The translations under genes were made by a program, and so were the position numbers. A stretch of DNA of 64,000 nt from Paratinospora sagittata. Taxonomy: Eukaryota > Streptophyta > Magnoliopsida > Ranunculales > Menispermaceae. The stretch's first letter is position 1. The number at the start of each line of letters is the position of its first letter. The notes under the pieces were generated by a model, which made no database searches, was not told the origin of the DNA, and saw only the letters and a program-made list of their open reading frames with translations. The DNA lies in assembly GCA_035771175.1 (NCBI GenBank), contig CM069608.1, positions 28,582,019 through 28,646,018 of the forward strand, written 5' to 3'. Below, piece by piece: positions 47,648-59,118 of the stretch.

Positions 47648-48517
47648 TATTGGTGTAAGATTTGACCAACACCAGTAGACGATGAGGTGGAGGGAAAATG
47701 CTGATCTGAAACTCGTCGGAGTACTGGAGAGATCGCCGGAGGTTGATTATCTGAGAGAGAGAAAACAAGAGAAAATAGGCTATCGTGAGGAACACCAGTG
47801 TGGTGTCGGCCAAAGACCCTCCGATGCCTAAGTTAGTTCAAAGCTCTATAGAGTTAATGATACTGAACTGGGTTGAGAGTTGCTTACCTCCCCCTTAGGG
47901 GTTATGGTCTTTTTATAGAGAGAGCTTGAAGTCTTTGGCCTTGTAGCAGAGTTGTTGTAAAATCAGGAATCAATCTTGTGTTGGAAGAACACATTTGATT
48001 CCTAGTAGAATTAGGAAGATCTGGTGCGATCCTTACTGGATTAGGATGACTTAGTAGCCTCCTAGTCGAACTAGTAGAGTTTTAGGCCTTATCACAATCG
48101 AATAAAGATTAAATCCCAAACTTATCACGGTAAATCACGCCTTATCCCTATCTGAACCTGCGTTTAGTCATCATTTTTCCCAAAGTCGTAGACCTCGTCA
48201 GAGTTGTATGGCAATCTGGAGTCTTCCATTCTGTCTGCTTGTAAGCAAAGATATGGTTTGTAAAGGAGGTTGGTAGTTTTAGGTCGGTAGGACACATCAT
48301 GTCTTACTGAGCTGATGTTGTCATTTTATAGTAGCTGACCTTTCATCCAGGTCGGTAACCCAAACTGCCAACCTGGAGCTCTCACATGTTGACCTGGTCA
48401 CTATGGTGAATAATATGTCATCCAGAACAGATCGGTATATCTACCTAGTCTGTATTACATCTTATTGAGCGAGACTAGCGTGACTGACATTTCTTGTGCT
48501 CGATATATGGTCCAACA
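47648..48517 (-). repeat. 3' LTR of the Tat-like element, 870 bp
   Basis: On the + strand from tattggtgtaag (TG mutated to TA) to atatggtccaaca. Homologous over its length to 57537-58277 apart from the block near 48090-48300. Confidence 0.9.
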
Positions 48518-48727
48518 TTTACCCCCAAGCTCTGAGTAAGACTGATTGCTTGGAGGTTAAATGAAACGTTAGATATCGAGCTATAATGCTCATGACAGTT
48601 ATGCCCCGAAAACTGAGCTGACATGTGTCGCCTGACAGCCCGACCACTCTTGCACGTCCTTTGAATACGAGTCGTTGATTTTGCCTCGAGATTCGTACTT
48701 ATCATTACGCCTTGCAGGTCGTTCGCC

Positions 48728-48735
48728 TATAAATA
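48728..48735 (+). promoter_or_regulatory. TATA box of the antisense gene
   Basis: TATAAATA on the + strand, about 175 bases before the likely start of the antisense coding region, with a CT-rich leader between. It lies outside the LTR and points opposite to the retrotransposon. Confidence 0.65.
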
Positions 48736-48904
48736 GAGAACTTGTCACTTGTTCTCCATTCATCCACTGTGCTCTAAAGAGATCGGTAATCGTTTGCTCG
48801 ACATTTTTGGTCTTCCATTCTTGTGCGGTAACTCTTTATTCACAGCTTTTCCTTTTATCTTTCTGCTAGGCAGTCTTTTAGTATAATCCTTAGGTTATTT
48901 AGGT

Positions 48905-51280
48905 GGCTTCTTCTAGCGTAGATCCACTCACCGACTAGAACATTTCTTCCCTTATTTTCTCGAAGGAGGTTTCCTACGAGGACTTTTCTTTTTTAAGGAG
49001 AAGAGGAAGTTAGGGCTGACCCTAGGGTTGGAGGGGATGTCGAAGTTCTGTCTTCGGAGGAAGAAGGTTCCGATGAGGACTCTGAGGCTACCAAATAGGA
49101 TGAGGAGGTGCTTAAGATGTTGCTCCTTTTAGTCGATAGGTGAGAGAGTGTGCTCGTTAGTGCCGATCCTAGTACCTCGGGTCGTCCTGCTGTGTCCGTT
49201 GAGCCAGTAGACGTTGGTGTAGGTGAAATATTATACTCGGTTGACCGTGTTTCCTCCAAGATAAAAGAGCACCATCTTGCTCAATTGAGGAAGGAGGTTG
49301 GCATAGCAACCTACTCTGGGGGATCGACCTAGCAACCCTAGGAAAATGGAGGTTGCTTTATACACCAACCTCTTCGAGGATGGGTTGACCCTGCCCATTC
49401 AATTGCCCCTTTGTTGCCTGCTCAACCAAATTCGAGTAGTTCCTGCTTAGCTCAACCAGAATGTATGGAGGGAAATTCTGAGCTGTCTTCTACTCTAGAA
49501 AGTGAAAGGGTGGCCAAAGTTTGATTGTGACGACTTCGGCCCAGTTTACTGACTAAAGCCCCACTCAAGATGTAGCGGATGGTACTATGCATCAACCCAT
49601 CAGGGTATCGAAGAAGGCCAACCCTTGATTACAGGGAACCCCACTTCTAACAAGTCGTGGAAAGACAAGTGGTTCTTCTCCTCCGGGAGTAGGCGGATGA
49701 AGCTGGAGAACCGACCACATTCGAGAAACCAGGTACCGAGCTTCCCTCCATCCCTTATCTTTATTTCTAATCTTATTCTTGCTTAGTGGCGACTCATATT
49801 TTTTGCCTTACATGGCAGGTACCTGGGACAAACCGACCAGGGAAGAAGGGTTTGACTTCTCTCAGGTAGACGAAATGTATCAGCTCTGTTTCGCAGATCG
49901 ACGATACAAGGTCATTTTGACGCCCGAGAGACTATACAAGGTGGGCATTATTACCGAGAATAAAGTCTTCTCAGACCGTAAGTTCTGCTTGGAATGTCTT
50001 AATTTTCTTATACCGACCTATGTGAAAATTCCAAGTTGATGTTGTGTTTGTGGTGTAGGTTTTGCTGCTCCCGATTCTATTGACCAAAGGGGAAAGAAGA
50101 AGAAGAAGTAGAAGCCAGAGTAGATGGCACCCAAGAGAGCTGCTGTCAGGAAGTATGTTGCCGACTCGACCAAATTGAAGAAAATTGCTGCTGAACGAGC
50201 CGCTGCCGACCCCTTCGAGCAGCGCCCCAAAGAAGACTCTTGCTTCCAAGGGGAAAGCTCTTACAGATTCCTCCGAGCAGGCGGGTTCACCTGCCAGGGA
50301 AGTTAGGTTGGTTGGGGGAGGGGCAAGTCGAAGTCCTCTGCTTCTACTAACCATAGAACTGCCAAGAAGGCAAGGTTTGGGGAGGTCGAGCTCCTTACAA
50401 ACAAGATTTGGGACATCAGCTTGAACCTCGATTCTTATTAGGTCACCGTCCCCAACTGTGTCTCGTCCTTGATGAAAGACGAGATTATGTTTGAAGGCTT
50501 GGCTGATGCCTTCATGAAATCAGTAGAGGTGAGTTTGTTTACAAATTTCCTTTGTTATTTGTGTATTCTTCCCTTGTTGTTTCTGACTTTGTTATTTATG
50601 GCTTTGTAGGTTGTTTCTCAGACTGTCTATAACCTTTGCCGCATCTAAGGAGATTACTGCAAATTCTAGGAGGCAGTGAAAGTGGCCTAAACCAACTCAG
50701 TGATCTGGGAGTTTAAGGTTGTGACTCGGGACATCGAGCTGAGCAAGGTTCAGGAGCAGTTGAAATTGAAAGAGGTTGAGGAGGAATCTATCCAGGATGA
50801 GCTGACCAGGTTTCAAGCATAGTTCGAGGTCATTATGGAGGCCAAGGTTGACGAAGTCTGCCAAGCCCGAGTGGAAAAGGCCTGTGTCGATGCAGTGACC
50901 CTATAACTAGCAGACTTGGAAGAGGTTTTTGGCGACTCAGTAGACTGGAAGGGCTTGGAGGAGTGGGCCAGGTCAGCCAATGCTGGAGAGGGGGAGCAAA
51001 AGAGGAGGCCAGGATCGAGGACTTTCCTGTCGATTAGGGTACTACGTTTACTGTTCCAGGGACTTCGACCGATCTGCCGCAGACCATAGGCTCTGAGGAG
51101 AAGACGCAACGAAGATGAGCCAGTCAGCCTAACTAAGGTCCTGCACCGTTTTACTTCCCCGGGGTCGTAGAGATCTCCTCGGTGTCGGCTACATATTTTT
51201 TTGTTATAGGCCTGCGTGTCCTGATATTTCCTCCATTTTTTGCTCTTCTTTGTATTCTTCTCCCATTTTAATGAAATATA
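48905..51280 (+). pseudogene. Antisense gene of the Tat-like element (PF04195-like, four exons)
   Basis: The start codon is probably lost (GTGGCTTCTTCTAGC for ATG). Exon 1, to 49732: an acidic Ser/Glu stretch, KIKEHHLAQLRKEVGIATYS, then DGLTLPIQLPLCCLLNQIRV and a VPAQLNQNVW-like motif, the core of the 'putative gypsy type transposon' family (PF04195) as I remember it. Introns with GT-AG ends: 49733-49818, 49978-50058, 50529-50609. Across the second the frame joins in phase as SDR|FAAPDS. Exon 3 holds the basic stretch RGKKKKK and MAPKRAAVRKY. Exon 4 has coiled-coil spacing (RDIELSKVQEQLKLKEVEEE, VIMEAKVDEVCQARVEKA). AATGAA at about 51271 is a poly(A)-like signal. Many stops and a frameshift near 50215. 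Function unknown. Confidence 0.72.
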
Positions 51281-51300
51281 TTTTTGTTCACGCACCTCGA

Positions 51301-51572
51301 GCTTTTTACTTGGCTTTTTTCAAGTGTCTGTCGAAAAATAAGGTCGGTGGGTAGTAAGTACCTGCCCAGCTCTTTGCATGGTTTTCTCCAAGTATTTGTC
51401 GAACAATGAGGTCGGTGGGTAGTAGGTCCCTGTCGAGCTCCTTACTTGGTTTTCTCCAAGTATTTGTCGAGACATGAGGTCGGTTGGTAGTAGATACCTG
51501 TCGAGCTATTTACATTATTTTTTTCGTGTATTTGTCGAAAGACGAGGTCGGTGGATACTTCGTCTCGGTGGA
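51301..51572. repeat. 68-bp tandem repeat, four copies
   Basis: Units start at gct in positions 51301, 51369, 51437 and 51505, exactly 68 apart. The shared core is aagtatttgtcga...aatgaggtcggtgggtagta. It lies in the 3' region of the Tat-like element, where such arrays are usual. Confidence 0.92.
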
Positions 51573-52022
51573 TACTTCGTCTCGGTAGAGACTATTCGAC
51601 GACCCAAGGCATTCTAAACCCTAAGGTTCTCTTCTCGGTAGAGGCTTGTTTGCCTTTCCAAGGCACTTCAAGGGTAGATCACTCCTCCTTCTCGGTGGTA
51701 TCTGCCCCTCTAGGTCAGTACCGCAAGATACTTTTGACTGTAGTCATCTTCTCAGTTGGTACAAAGCTAAAACTTAGTACCTCCAAGGCATTCTAGGGCT
51801 CGGGGCCCTTCTTCTCGGTGGCCTCTGATCTAGTTGGTAGTCCCAAGGCACTTTAACTGTAGATCATAGACGTAGATTTGTAGAACTAAACTTCATGCTG
51901 ATTGTAGAAAAATCATGAGTAAACACTTGTCGTAAAAACTAAAAATTAACACTAGAGGCAATCAACACGTCTGTAGATACTAAAAACTAACTAATAAGCT
52001 GCTACTGCTATTGCTACTCCTA
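51573..52022 (-). repeat. Second, degenerate repeat field in the Tat-like 3' region
   Basis: Repeated 'cttctcggt(a/g)gag' and 'ccaaggca(t/c)tt' words at irregular 60-95 base spacing between 51570 and 51860, then plain sequence to the pol stop. Confidence 0.55.
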
Positions 52023-53286
52023 CTAGTAGTACTTCTTAAGGTGTTCTGCATTCCAGAGCTTATGTATTATTCTTCCTGGTAGATCTTCAAGCTCGTACAC
52101 GCCCGTGCAAAGTACTGCAGCGATCTTGTAAGGCCCTTCCTAGTTGGAACCGAGAGCACCTACTCCAGGTTCACGTGTGTTCAACATGACTCTTCTTAGT
52201 ACTAAGTCACCAACTTTGAAACTTTTGTGCTTCACCTTGTCGTTGTAATATTTAGAGACCCTCTGCTGGTATAGTGCTAGTTTGAGCTGTGCCTGTTCTC
52301 TTTTTTCTTTGAGTAGATCCAGGTTGGTACGTTAAGCCTCCATATTCCTAGATTCGTTGAAGTAAGAGGTCCTCAAGGTCGGTATCCTGAGCTCCATTGG
52401 TATGACGGCCTCCATCCCGAAAGCTAAGGAGAATGATGTTTCTTCTGTCGTTGTTTGGGAGGTGGTGCGGTATGACTAGATGACTTGCGGCATATCTTCA
52501 GCCCACATTCCTTTCTTTTCCTTGAGCCTGGCCTTCAATGTATGTTTGATAATTTTGTTCACGACTACTACCTGATCATTGGCTTGAGGATAGGCTGGAG
52601 TATAAAGAAGTGTCGAATATTGAGGTCCTCACAAAATTACCAAAACCTAGCATTGTCGAATTGTTTGTTGTTATAAGAGATGATGGCGTACGGGACACCA
52701 AAACGACACACAATTGTCTGCCAGATGAAGAGCGTGGTCTTCTACTCAGTAATCTGTGCTAAAGATTCAGCTTCTGCACACTTGGTAAAATAGTCAACAA
52801 TGAAAATTGCGAACTTAACGTGTCCCTTACAGGTCGGTAGGGATCTTATTAGATCCGCCCCCCACTGAGCAAAAGACGATAGGCTCTAGATTGGCGAGAG
52901 ATGTCTGCTGAAGCTCGGATGTTTGTTCCATGTTTCTGACAGCTGTCACACTTTCGAGTTATCGTTGGCCAATAATAACCCTGGCGAAGAACCTTGTATG
53001 CTAGAGTCATTCCGCCAGGATGGTTGCCACGTACGCCTCCATGAATTTCCTCCAAGACTAGTCGTGCCTGCTCTGCCCATAGGCATCTTAAGTAAGGCAT
53101 CGTGAAGCTGTGCCTATAGTGCTGATCATCTATTATAGAGTACCTAGCAGCTTGTCTTTGCACCTTTCTTGTTTTGACCTTGTCCACGGGAAAGTTGCCA
53201 CTTCGTATGAAATTTTCAATCGAGTCCATCCACGATTGATTTTTGGTTAAGGTTGCCGACCTAATGGTCGGTATCAGTTTTACCAA
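52023..53286 (-). pseudogene. Gypsy integrase
   Basis: Zinc domain: EEIHGGVRGNHPGG and CDSCQKHGT supply the HHCC set (53050-52900). In the core, the first Asp remains in WGADLIRSLPT, but VTDNG is ISYNN (Asp lost) and the Glu of PQANGQAE is replaced in YPQANDQVVVVNK, so two of three catalytic residues are gone. The C-terminus reads EGPYKIAAVLCTGVYELEDL and WNAEHLKKYY, then a stop at 52025-52023. Several stops lie between. The family role is insertion of element DNA. Confidence 0.9.
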
Positions 53287-53558
53287 TACTCATTTCTGGT
53301 AAAAACTCCACTGGGACCTGAATCATGAGCTTGGCCTCGGACGAGGAGGCCTACTTAGAAAGGGCATTAGCCAAGGTATTTTATGTTCTTGGCACTTACG
53401 TCAGCTCATACTACTTCAACCTTCTTAGCAGGGCCAGGACTTCTTTCAAATATGTTTGCATTCTATCATCCTTAGCCTGATTCTGATTTAACTTACCCCA
53501 TGACAAGTTGAGAATCGCAATGGATGACCGGTTTACCTACCCCCTAACTGAGAACGAG

Positions 53559-54062
53559 TCATAAGCCAACCAAAAGTGCTTTGTACTCTTCTTCGTTATT
53601 GGATGCTAGGAAATCGAAGTGAAAAACACACAGATGTTTCTCATCTCTGGGGGAGATGAGTACTATTCCCACTCCACATCCCTGCTTGCAGAAAGAGTTG
53701 TAGAAGAATAGCTTCCAGGCTTCCAGAGGGCTAAGGTTTGTAGGCAGATCTATCAGAGGCAACTCAGACAGAAAATTTGCCAGCACCTGACCTTTCATAG
53801 CTGTACGAGGTCGTTACTCAATGTCGAATTCACTCAACTCAATGGCCTACTTAGTCAATCGTCCGGATGTTTCTGGCCTCAAGAGCACCTGTCTCAACGG
53901 GTGTTTGGTGAGGACGATTATGGTGTGAGCCTGGAAATAAAGTCTCAGCTTCCGAGCTGAAGTGACTAGTGCGAGGGCAAGTTTTTCAATCTCCGGATAT
54001 CTTATTTCTGCATCGAGTAGATACTTGTTGATGTAGTATACTGCCTTCTGGTTTCCTAACTC
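53559..54062 (-). pseudogene. Gypsy RNase H
   Basis: MKGQVLANFLSELP, then WKLFFYNSFCKQGCGVGIVL, where the usual F.DGSS Asp has become Asn, and FLASNNEEEYKALLVGL. Stops break the link with RT on the right. Confidence 0.85.
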
Positions 54063-54893
54063 TTATCTGACCAAGGCAGAACTAACTGTTGCTTCTGAAA
54101 TTGTTAGGTACCAGAAGAGTTGTTCTCCATGAAGGGGTTTTGAGAGAAAAGAAGCCTGGCCTAGGTAAGCTTTTAGCTCCTGAAAGGCCTTCTCACACTC
54201 CGGGGTCCATTCTACTGCCTTCTTCTTGATTAGCTTGAAGAATGAAAGACATCTATCTGTGGACTTAAAGATGAACTTGCTCAGTGCAGCTATGCACCCA
54301 GTGAGCCTGTGGAATTCTTTCACGGTCCGGGGTGACCTCATGTAGACCAGAGCCTGAATCTTGTTAGGGTTAGCCTCGATTCCTCTTTGATTAATAAGGA
54401 ATCCCAAAAATTTACTAGAGCTCACCCCAAAAGTGAATTTCGTCGGGTTGAGCTTCATATGATACTTTCTTAGTATAGTAAACACATCTACCAAGTCGGT
54501 AGGATGAGCTGCCGCCTCTACGCTTTTGATTAACATGTTGTTGACGTAGACTTCCATGTTGATTCCAATTTTCTCTGCAAACATGCTATTGACTAGCCTC
54601 TGGTAAGTAGCCCAGGCATTTTTGAGGCCAAAGGGCATCACCTTGTAACAATACAGACCTCGGTCTATAATGAAAGCTATTTTTTCTTCATCTCTACGAC
54701 TCAACACAATTTGGTTGTACCCAGAATATGCATCCATGAAGCTCATCAGCTCATGACCTGTTGTTGCGTCTACCAGTTGATCAATGCGGGGCAATGAGAA
54801 ACTGTCTTTTGGGTAGGCTTTGTTAAGATCAGTGAAGTCAACGCATGTTCTCCATTTTCCATTAGGTTTTTTTACCATCACCACGTTGGCCAA
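54063..54893 (-). pseudogene. Gypsy reverse transcriptase (catalytic YVNN)
   Basis: An open frame of 276 residues: VVMVKKPNGKWRTCVDFTDL, FMDAYSGYNQI (motif A Asp kept), MPFGLKNAWATYQRLVN, then EVYVNNMLIKS where YVDDM is expected. Both catalytic Asp codons read AAC, as expected from GAC by G-to-A change on this strand. The connection follows (FLGFLINQRGIEANPNKIQA, ALSKFIFKSTDRC). The long frame with a dead active site shows decay by point change rather than indels here. Confidence 0.95.
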
Positions 54894-54992
54894 CTAGTCC
54901 GGATAGAGCATTTCCCTGATGAAGCCTGCCGTTAGTACTACCTCTTCTCGTAGACCTTGAGCTCTGTCGGAACTAAGAACCCTCTTCTTCTG

Positions 54993-55800
54993 TCAAACTA
55001 GTATGGCCTCTGGGTCGACATTGAGACGATGTACCATGATGCTGGTCGGTATGCCAGGCATGTCTTCATGGGACCAGGCAAAAATATCCTTATGCTCCCG
55101 TAGGAGGCTGACTAGTTGGTCGGTGAGGGAGGGGTTCATTCCTATATCGACATTAACAGTCATTGCTGGATTTTCGCCGATCTGCACCTCAGCCTATTCA
55201 TCTTGAGGTTCAAGCCCCGACACTTCTTCTTTGGGGTTGAGATCAGAGCTGGCTGGGTGTTCTAGCACCATTAATTGCTCCTCTGTAGTTTTAAGACTTT
55301 CCTCATGCCCCGTCTTTTTCTTCACGGTCGTGACATAACAGGCCCTAGATTCTTTTTGGCTGCCCCATACCACTCTGACACCTCGTTCTACTGGGAACTT
55401 CAGAGCTAGGTGATAGGTTGATACCACAACCCTCAGATTATTGAGAAGTGGTTTTCCTATAATGGTGTTGTAGACAGTAGGGCACCTTACCACCAAAAAG
55501 TTGATCGTAATCGTGGCCTTATGCTTTAGTCCCCTGCTGTCACTGGTAAGGTTATTCTTCTTTCTGACATAATGTTATTTTCAGTGAAGTCGATCATAAG
55601 GACATCCATTGGGCTCAGCTGATCCTTGGTCAGTCCCAATTTCTTGAACACTGACCAGTAAAGGATATCTACCTAGTTGCCGTTGTCGACCAACATCCAA
55701 CGAATTTTGAAGTTAGTCATGGTTATCATGACCACTTTGGCATCGGCGTGCGGACGGAGTATGTCTTGGGCCTCCTCTTCGGTGAAGGTAATCCGAAATC
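54993..55800 (-). pseudogene. Gypsy aspartic protease and protease-RT linker
   Basis: MLVDNGN*VDILYWSVFKKL near 55690 carries the VDNG active site with a following stop. Then VRCPTVYNTIIGKPLLNNLR and VVSTYHLALKFPVERGV (55496-55370). The linker ends in HEDMPGIPTSIMVHRLNVDP at about 55020. It is typical of the Tat/Athila group of pol. Confidence 0.88.
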
Positions 55801-57483
55801 TGATCGCTTTTGCTTCTCAGGTCGGTACTCTAGGTTCATGACTTCCGACCTAGATTTTCAAACATAAGCCATCATAGCTTGGTTAGAAGTACTGAGCTGG
55901 TCTCCACCAAAGATAGTTATGATTTCGCCCACTGGCCTGACTTGGTCATTTTCTGAAGTCCTTTGCCAGTTAGAGTCCTTCACGAACTCTTTCAGATGAC
56001 TTTTACGAATTAAAATCTCGATCTCCTGCTTGAGATCGTAGCACTAGTCAGCATCATGACTGTGGTCTCGATGATATTGGCAGTACTTTTTCTTATCCCT
56101 CTGTTCCGCAAGTGTTTTCAGCGTTCTGGGCCATCGAATATAGTCTATGTTCTGAATCTCAAGGAGAACCTACTTTGGCGAGGCAGTAAGAGGTGTGTAG
56201 TTGGAGTAAACATTATGGGGTACTTTGTTACTCCATTGCTCTCGGCCATCAGTATTCAATCTCTTTCTGCCCCGATTGTCCTCATTCGAGTCATGTTCCC
56301 TTTTTCGCTTCTTATCTTTCTTCAAGCTCTTTAGGGACCCATCTTCCTCTTGTTTTGCATCATTCTGCTCATCGACATTGATGTATTTCTCTGCTCGGTC
56401 CAAGATTTCTTTGTAAATCCAGGCTTTCTTTTTTCAAGGGAATAATGGAACTTTTCAGGCCTTAATCCTGCAAGAAAAGCAGTTATTGCCGTCTTGTCGT
56501 CACAATCGTCTACCTTAACCCGTACATCATCAAAACGATCGAGGCATTCCTTCAAAGTTTCACCTTTCTTTTGCCTGATAGTAAGAAAACTATTCACAGG
56601 TTTTTCTCTCTCCTTTTTTCCAGCAAAGTGATTCATGAACTTGTGAGCTAAGTGCCCAAAAGAACATATAGAACCGGTTCTGAGCTTTCGGTACAACTTC
56701 TGAGCTGGTCTGCCAACGGTGATCTGGAAACCCTTGCACATGGTGGCGTTGTCATAACCCTTGAATTCCATCAAGGACTTGTAGTTCTCGATGTGCTACC
56801 TCGGGTCCACCTTCCTTTTGTACGTACTAACTTCTACGGTCTTGACATTCTTTGGTAACGGTGTCTGGAGTATATCTTTGATGAAGGGAGAAGGGAGTTC
56901 CTTATACTCGTGGTAGTGCCGAGGTGCGGATCTAGAAGTCTTAGAATGCTCTGATCATTACGACTTTCGTGACACAGACCTGACAGGGCTAGGCTTTCCT
57001 GCCGCAACTCTTGTTGATGGTATCGATATGTATGACGTAGGTTTCATAGATCTCAGCTTTTTCGGAAGAGCCGACCTGATCCAGGAGAACACCGAGCTGT
57101 GAATTTTCTTGGCTTCTAACAAGTGATGCAAGTCTTTGGCAGATACAGACTTACGATTTGAGTTCGAAGGTGGTTTCCTCGATATCGACCTCTTCTTCGA
57201 GGTTATACTTCAGTACCTACTCTCTTCCCCTTTCTGAGGTTGAAGGCTAGGATGTGGTAGGTGACTATGAAGTGGTTGTAGGGGGAGTACCTCTCTTAGC
57301 TCCCGTTGCTGCTCTAAGATGTTTTGGGACATTTTCTCCAAGTTCCTCTCTATGGCAGTCAACCTTGATTTCTGAGTAGAATTCTTTGACTGCTTTTTTG
57401 GTGGTCTTCCCCTTTGTTTTTGGGGGTACCATCCGTGTGGCGACGGGTTCCACCCCAACTGGTATTTCTGCGTGCTAACTCAT
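55801..57483 (-). pseudogene. Gypsy gag
   Basis: The start is probably near 57483 (MS with an early stop). The N-terminus is Lys/Gln-rich. The retrotransposon gag domain is clear at 56774-56331: MCKGFQITVGRPAQKLYRKL, SFGHLAHKFMNHFAGKKERE, SFLTIRQKKGETLKECLDRF and GLRPEKFHYSLEKRKP. Between 56330 and 55800 remnants of the spacer continue. Frameshifts and stops throughout. Confidence 0.85.
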
Positions 57484-57516
57484 GACGGCAGAGCTGTTTC
57501 TTACTTATAATGTCAA

Positions 57517-57534
57517 TTCCCACAGACAACGCCA
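57517..57534 (-). other. Primer binding site of the Gypsy element
   Basis: TGGCGTTGTCTGTGGGAA on the - strand, two bases after the LTR end. The usual Tat-type form is TGGCGCCGTCTGTGGGAA. I do not name the tRNA with confidence. Confidence 0.8.
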
Positions 57535-57536
57535 AA

Positions 57537-58277
57537 TGTTGGTGCAAGATTTGACCAACACTAGTAGACAATAAGGTGGAGGAAAGATGTTGATCTGGAA
57601 CTCGTCGGAGTGCTGGAGAGATCGTCGAAGGTTAATTATTTGAGAGACGGAAAATAAGAAAAAATAGGCTATTGTGAGGAACACCGGTGCGGTGTCGGCC
57701 AAAAACCATCTGATACCTAAGTTAGTTCAGAGCTCCGTAGAGTTAATGATACTGAATTGGGTCGAGAGTTTCTTACCTCCCCCTTAGGGGTTATGGTCTT
57801 TTTAAAGAGAGAGCTTGAGGTCTTTGGCCTTGTAGCAGAGTTGTTGTAGAATCAAGAATCAATCTTGTGCTAGAAGAACACATTTGATTCCTAGTAGAAT
57901 TAGAAAGATCTGGTGCAATCCTTACTAGATTAGGATGACTTAGTAGCCTCCTAGTCGAACTAGTAGAGCTTCAAGCCTTATCACAGTCGAATTATAGTAG
58001 CTGACTTGTCATCCAGTCGGATTATAGTAGCCTCCTAGTAGAACTAGTAGGACACATCATGTCCTACTGGACTGATGTTGTTGTTTTATAGTAGCTGACT
58101 TGTCATCCAGGTCGGTAATCAAAACTGCCGACCTGGAGCTCTCCCATGTTGACCTGGTCATTATGGCGAATAATATGTCGTCCATAACATATCGGTATAT
58201 CGACCTGGTCTGTATTACATCTTACTAGGCGAGACTAGCATGACTGACATTTCTTATGCTCGGTATATGGTCCAACA
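57537..58277 (-). repeat. 5' LTR of the Tat-like element, 741 bp
   Basis: On the + strand TGTTGGTGCAAG to ATATGGTCCAACA. Compared with the 3' LTR, about 200 bases are replaced by a 60-70 base scramble at 57990-58055. Confidence 0.9.
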
Positions 58278-58315
<38 letters not shown>

Positions 58316-59118
58316 CTTCTTTTGGCAACTGTCAACCCCTTTTTATTTATTATTCATGTGAAAGTGTTAAATAACTCAAAATACAAACTTGGTTGAGGTG
58401 GCATCACATATAGAATTAATTGTCCCTTTTGTTAGTATTATAGACATAATTATTCCGTACGCAGATTAGGTATGACAAAGGCTGTACATCTCTACAAGGC
58501 AAATCAGATAATTGAGCAAATACTATCTGGTTGTCATTGTAAGGTTAAATTGTTTCATGTTGTCATACATTTATAATTTCTTATAATTTTTTCCCCAAGA
58601 AAAGAAATATGTTAAAATGGAGAGATAGGTTATTACAAGGGCTAAGTCAATATTTAAATTACAACTGTTTGTATTTTTTTCATTATGTTCTTACGCATTT
58701 TGATTCTTCCAGAATCTCTTTTGTTATGTTTTACTCATTTAATTAGTTACTTTCTCCTATATTAGGTTAGTGTGATCTTGAGTAATCGAACTGCAAGGAG
58801 TTTTTTTTTTTTTATAAATTCAAAACCTTGTTTCAAATGAGTTTTAATAAATCATAATCCTTCATAATGAGAAATTAAGATAATTCTGAAATAAAAGAAT
58901 TTGTTAATTTTCTAATAGTTTGACTCAATTCCTTCCTATAATTTTTATTAAATTTTCTTTTTTTGGTTAGTTTTTATTAAATTTTCTATGTCAATATAGG
59001 CTTTACTAATTCTAAAATAAGATATCTTAGCTTTCTTATTGTAGCTTGAAACAAAAACTCAAGTACAACATACATGCTCATCCACTAATATTTTAAATGA
59101 ATTGACATAAGAAATATG
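58278..59118. other. AT-rich spacer with TA microsatellite
   Basis: (TA)n at 58281-58311, then AT-rich DNA without recognised elements. Confidence 0.6.

Larger units (their letters stand above)
47648..58277 (-). mobile_element. Ty3/Gypsy element, Tat-like, with antisense gene
   Basis: On the - strand: LTR 58277-57537, PBS, gag, protease, RT, RNase H, integrase (stop at 52023), a 3' region with a 68-bp tandem repeat, an antisense gene, then LTR 48517-47648. The flanks are atata / atatg (4/5), in TA-rich DNA. The PBS type, the long 3' region and the antisense PF04195-like gene are Tat-lineage features, from knowledge of the group. The LTRs differ by a scrambled deletion, so the insertion is old. 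All ORFs are broken. Confidence 0.88.

Noticed and set aside
54063..54893. Long open RT frame as evidence of an active element
   Set aside because: YVNN at the active site and broken flanking genes make activity impossible.
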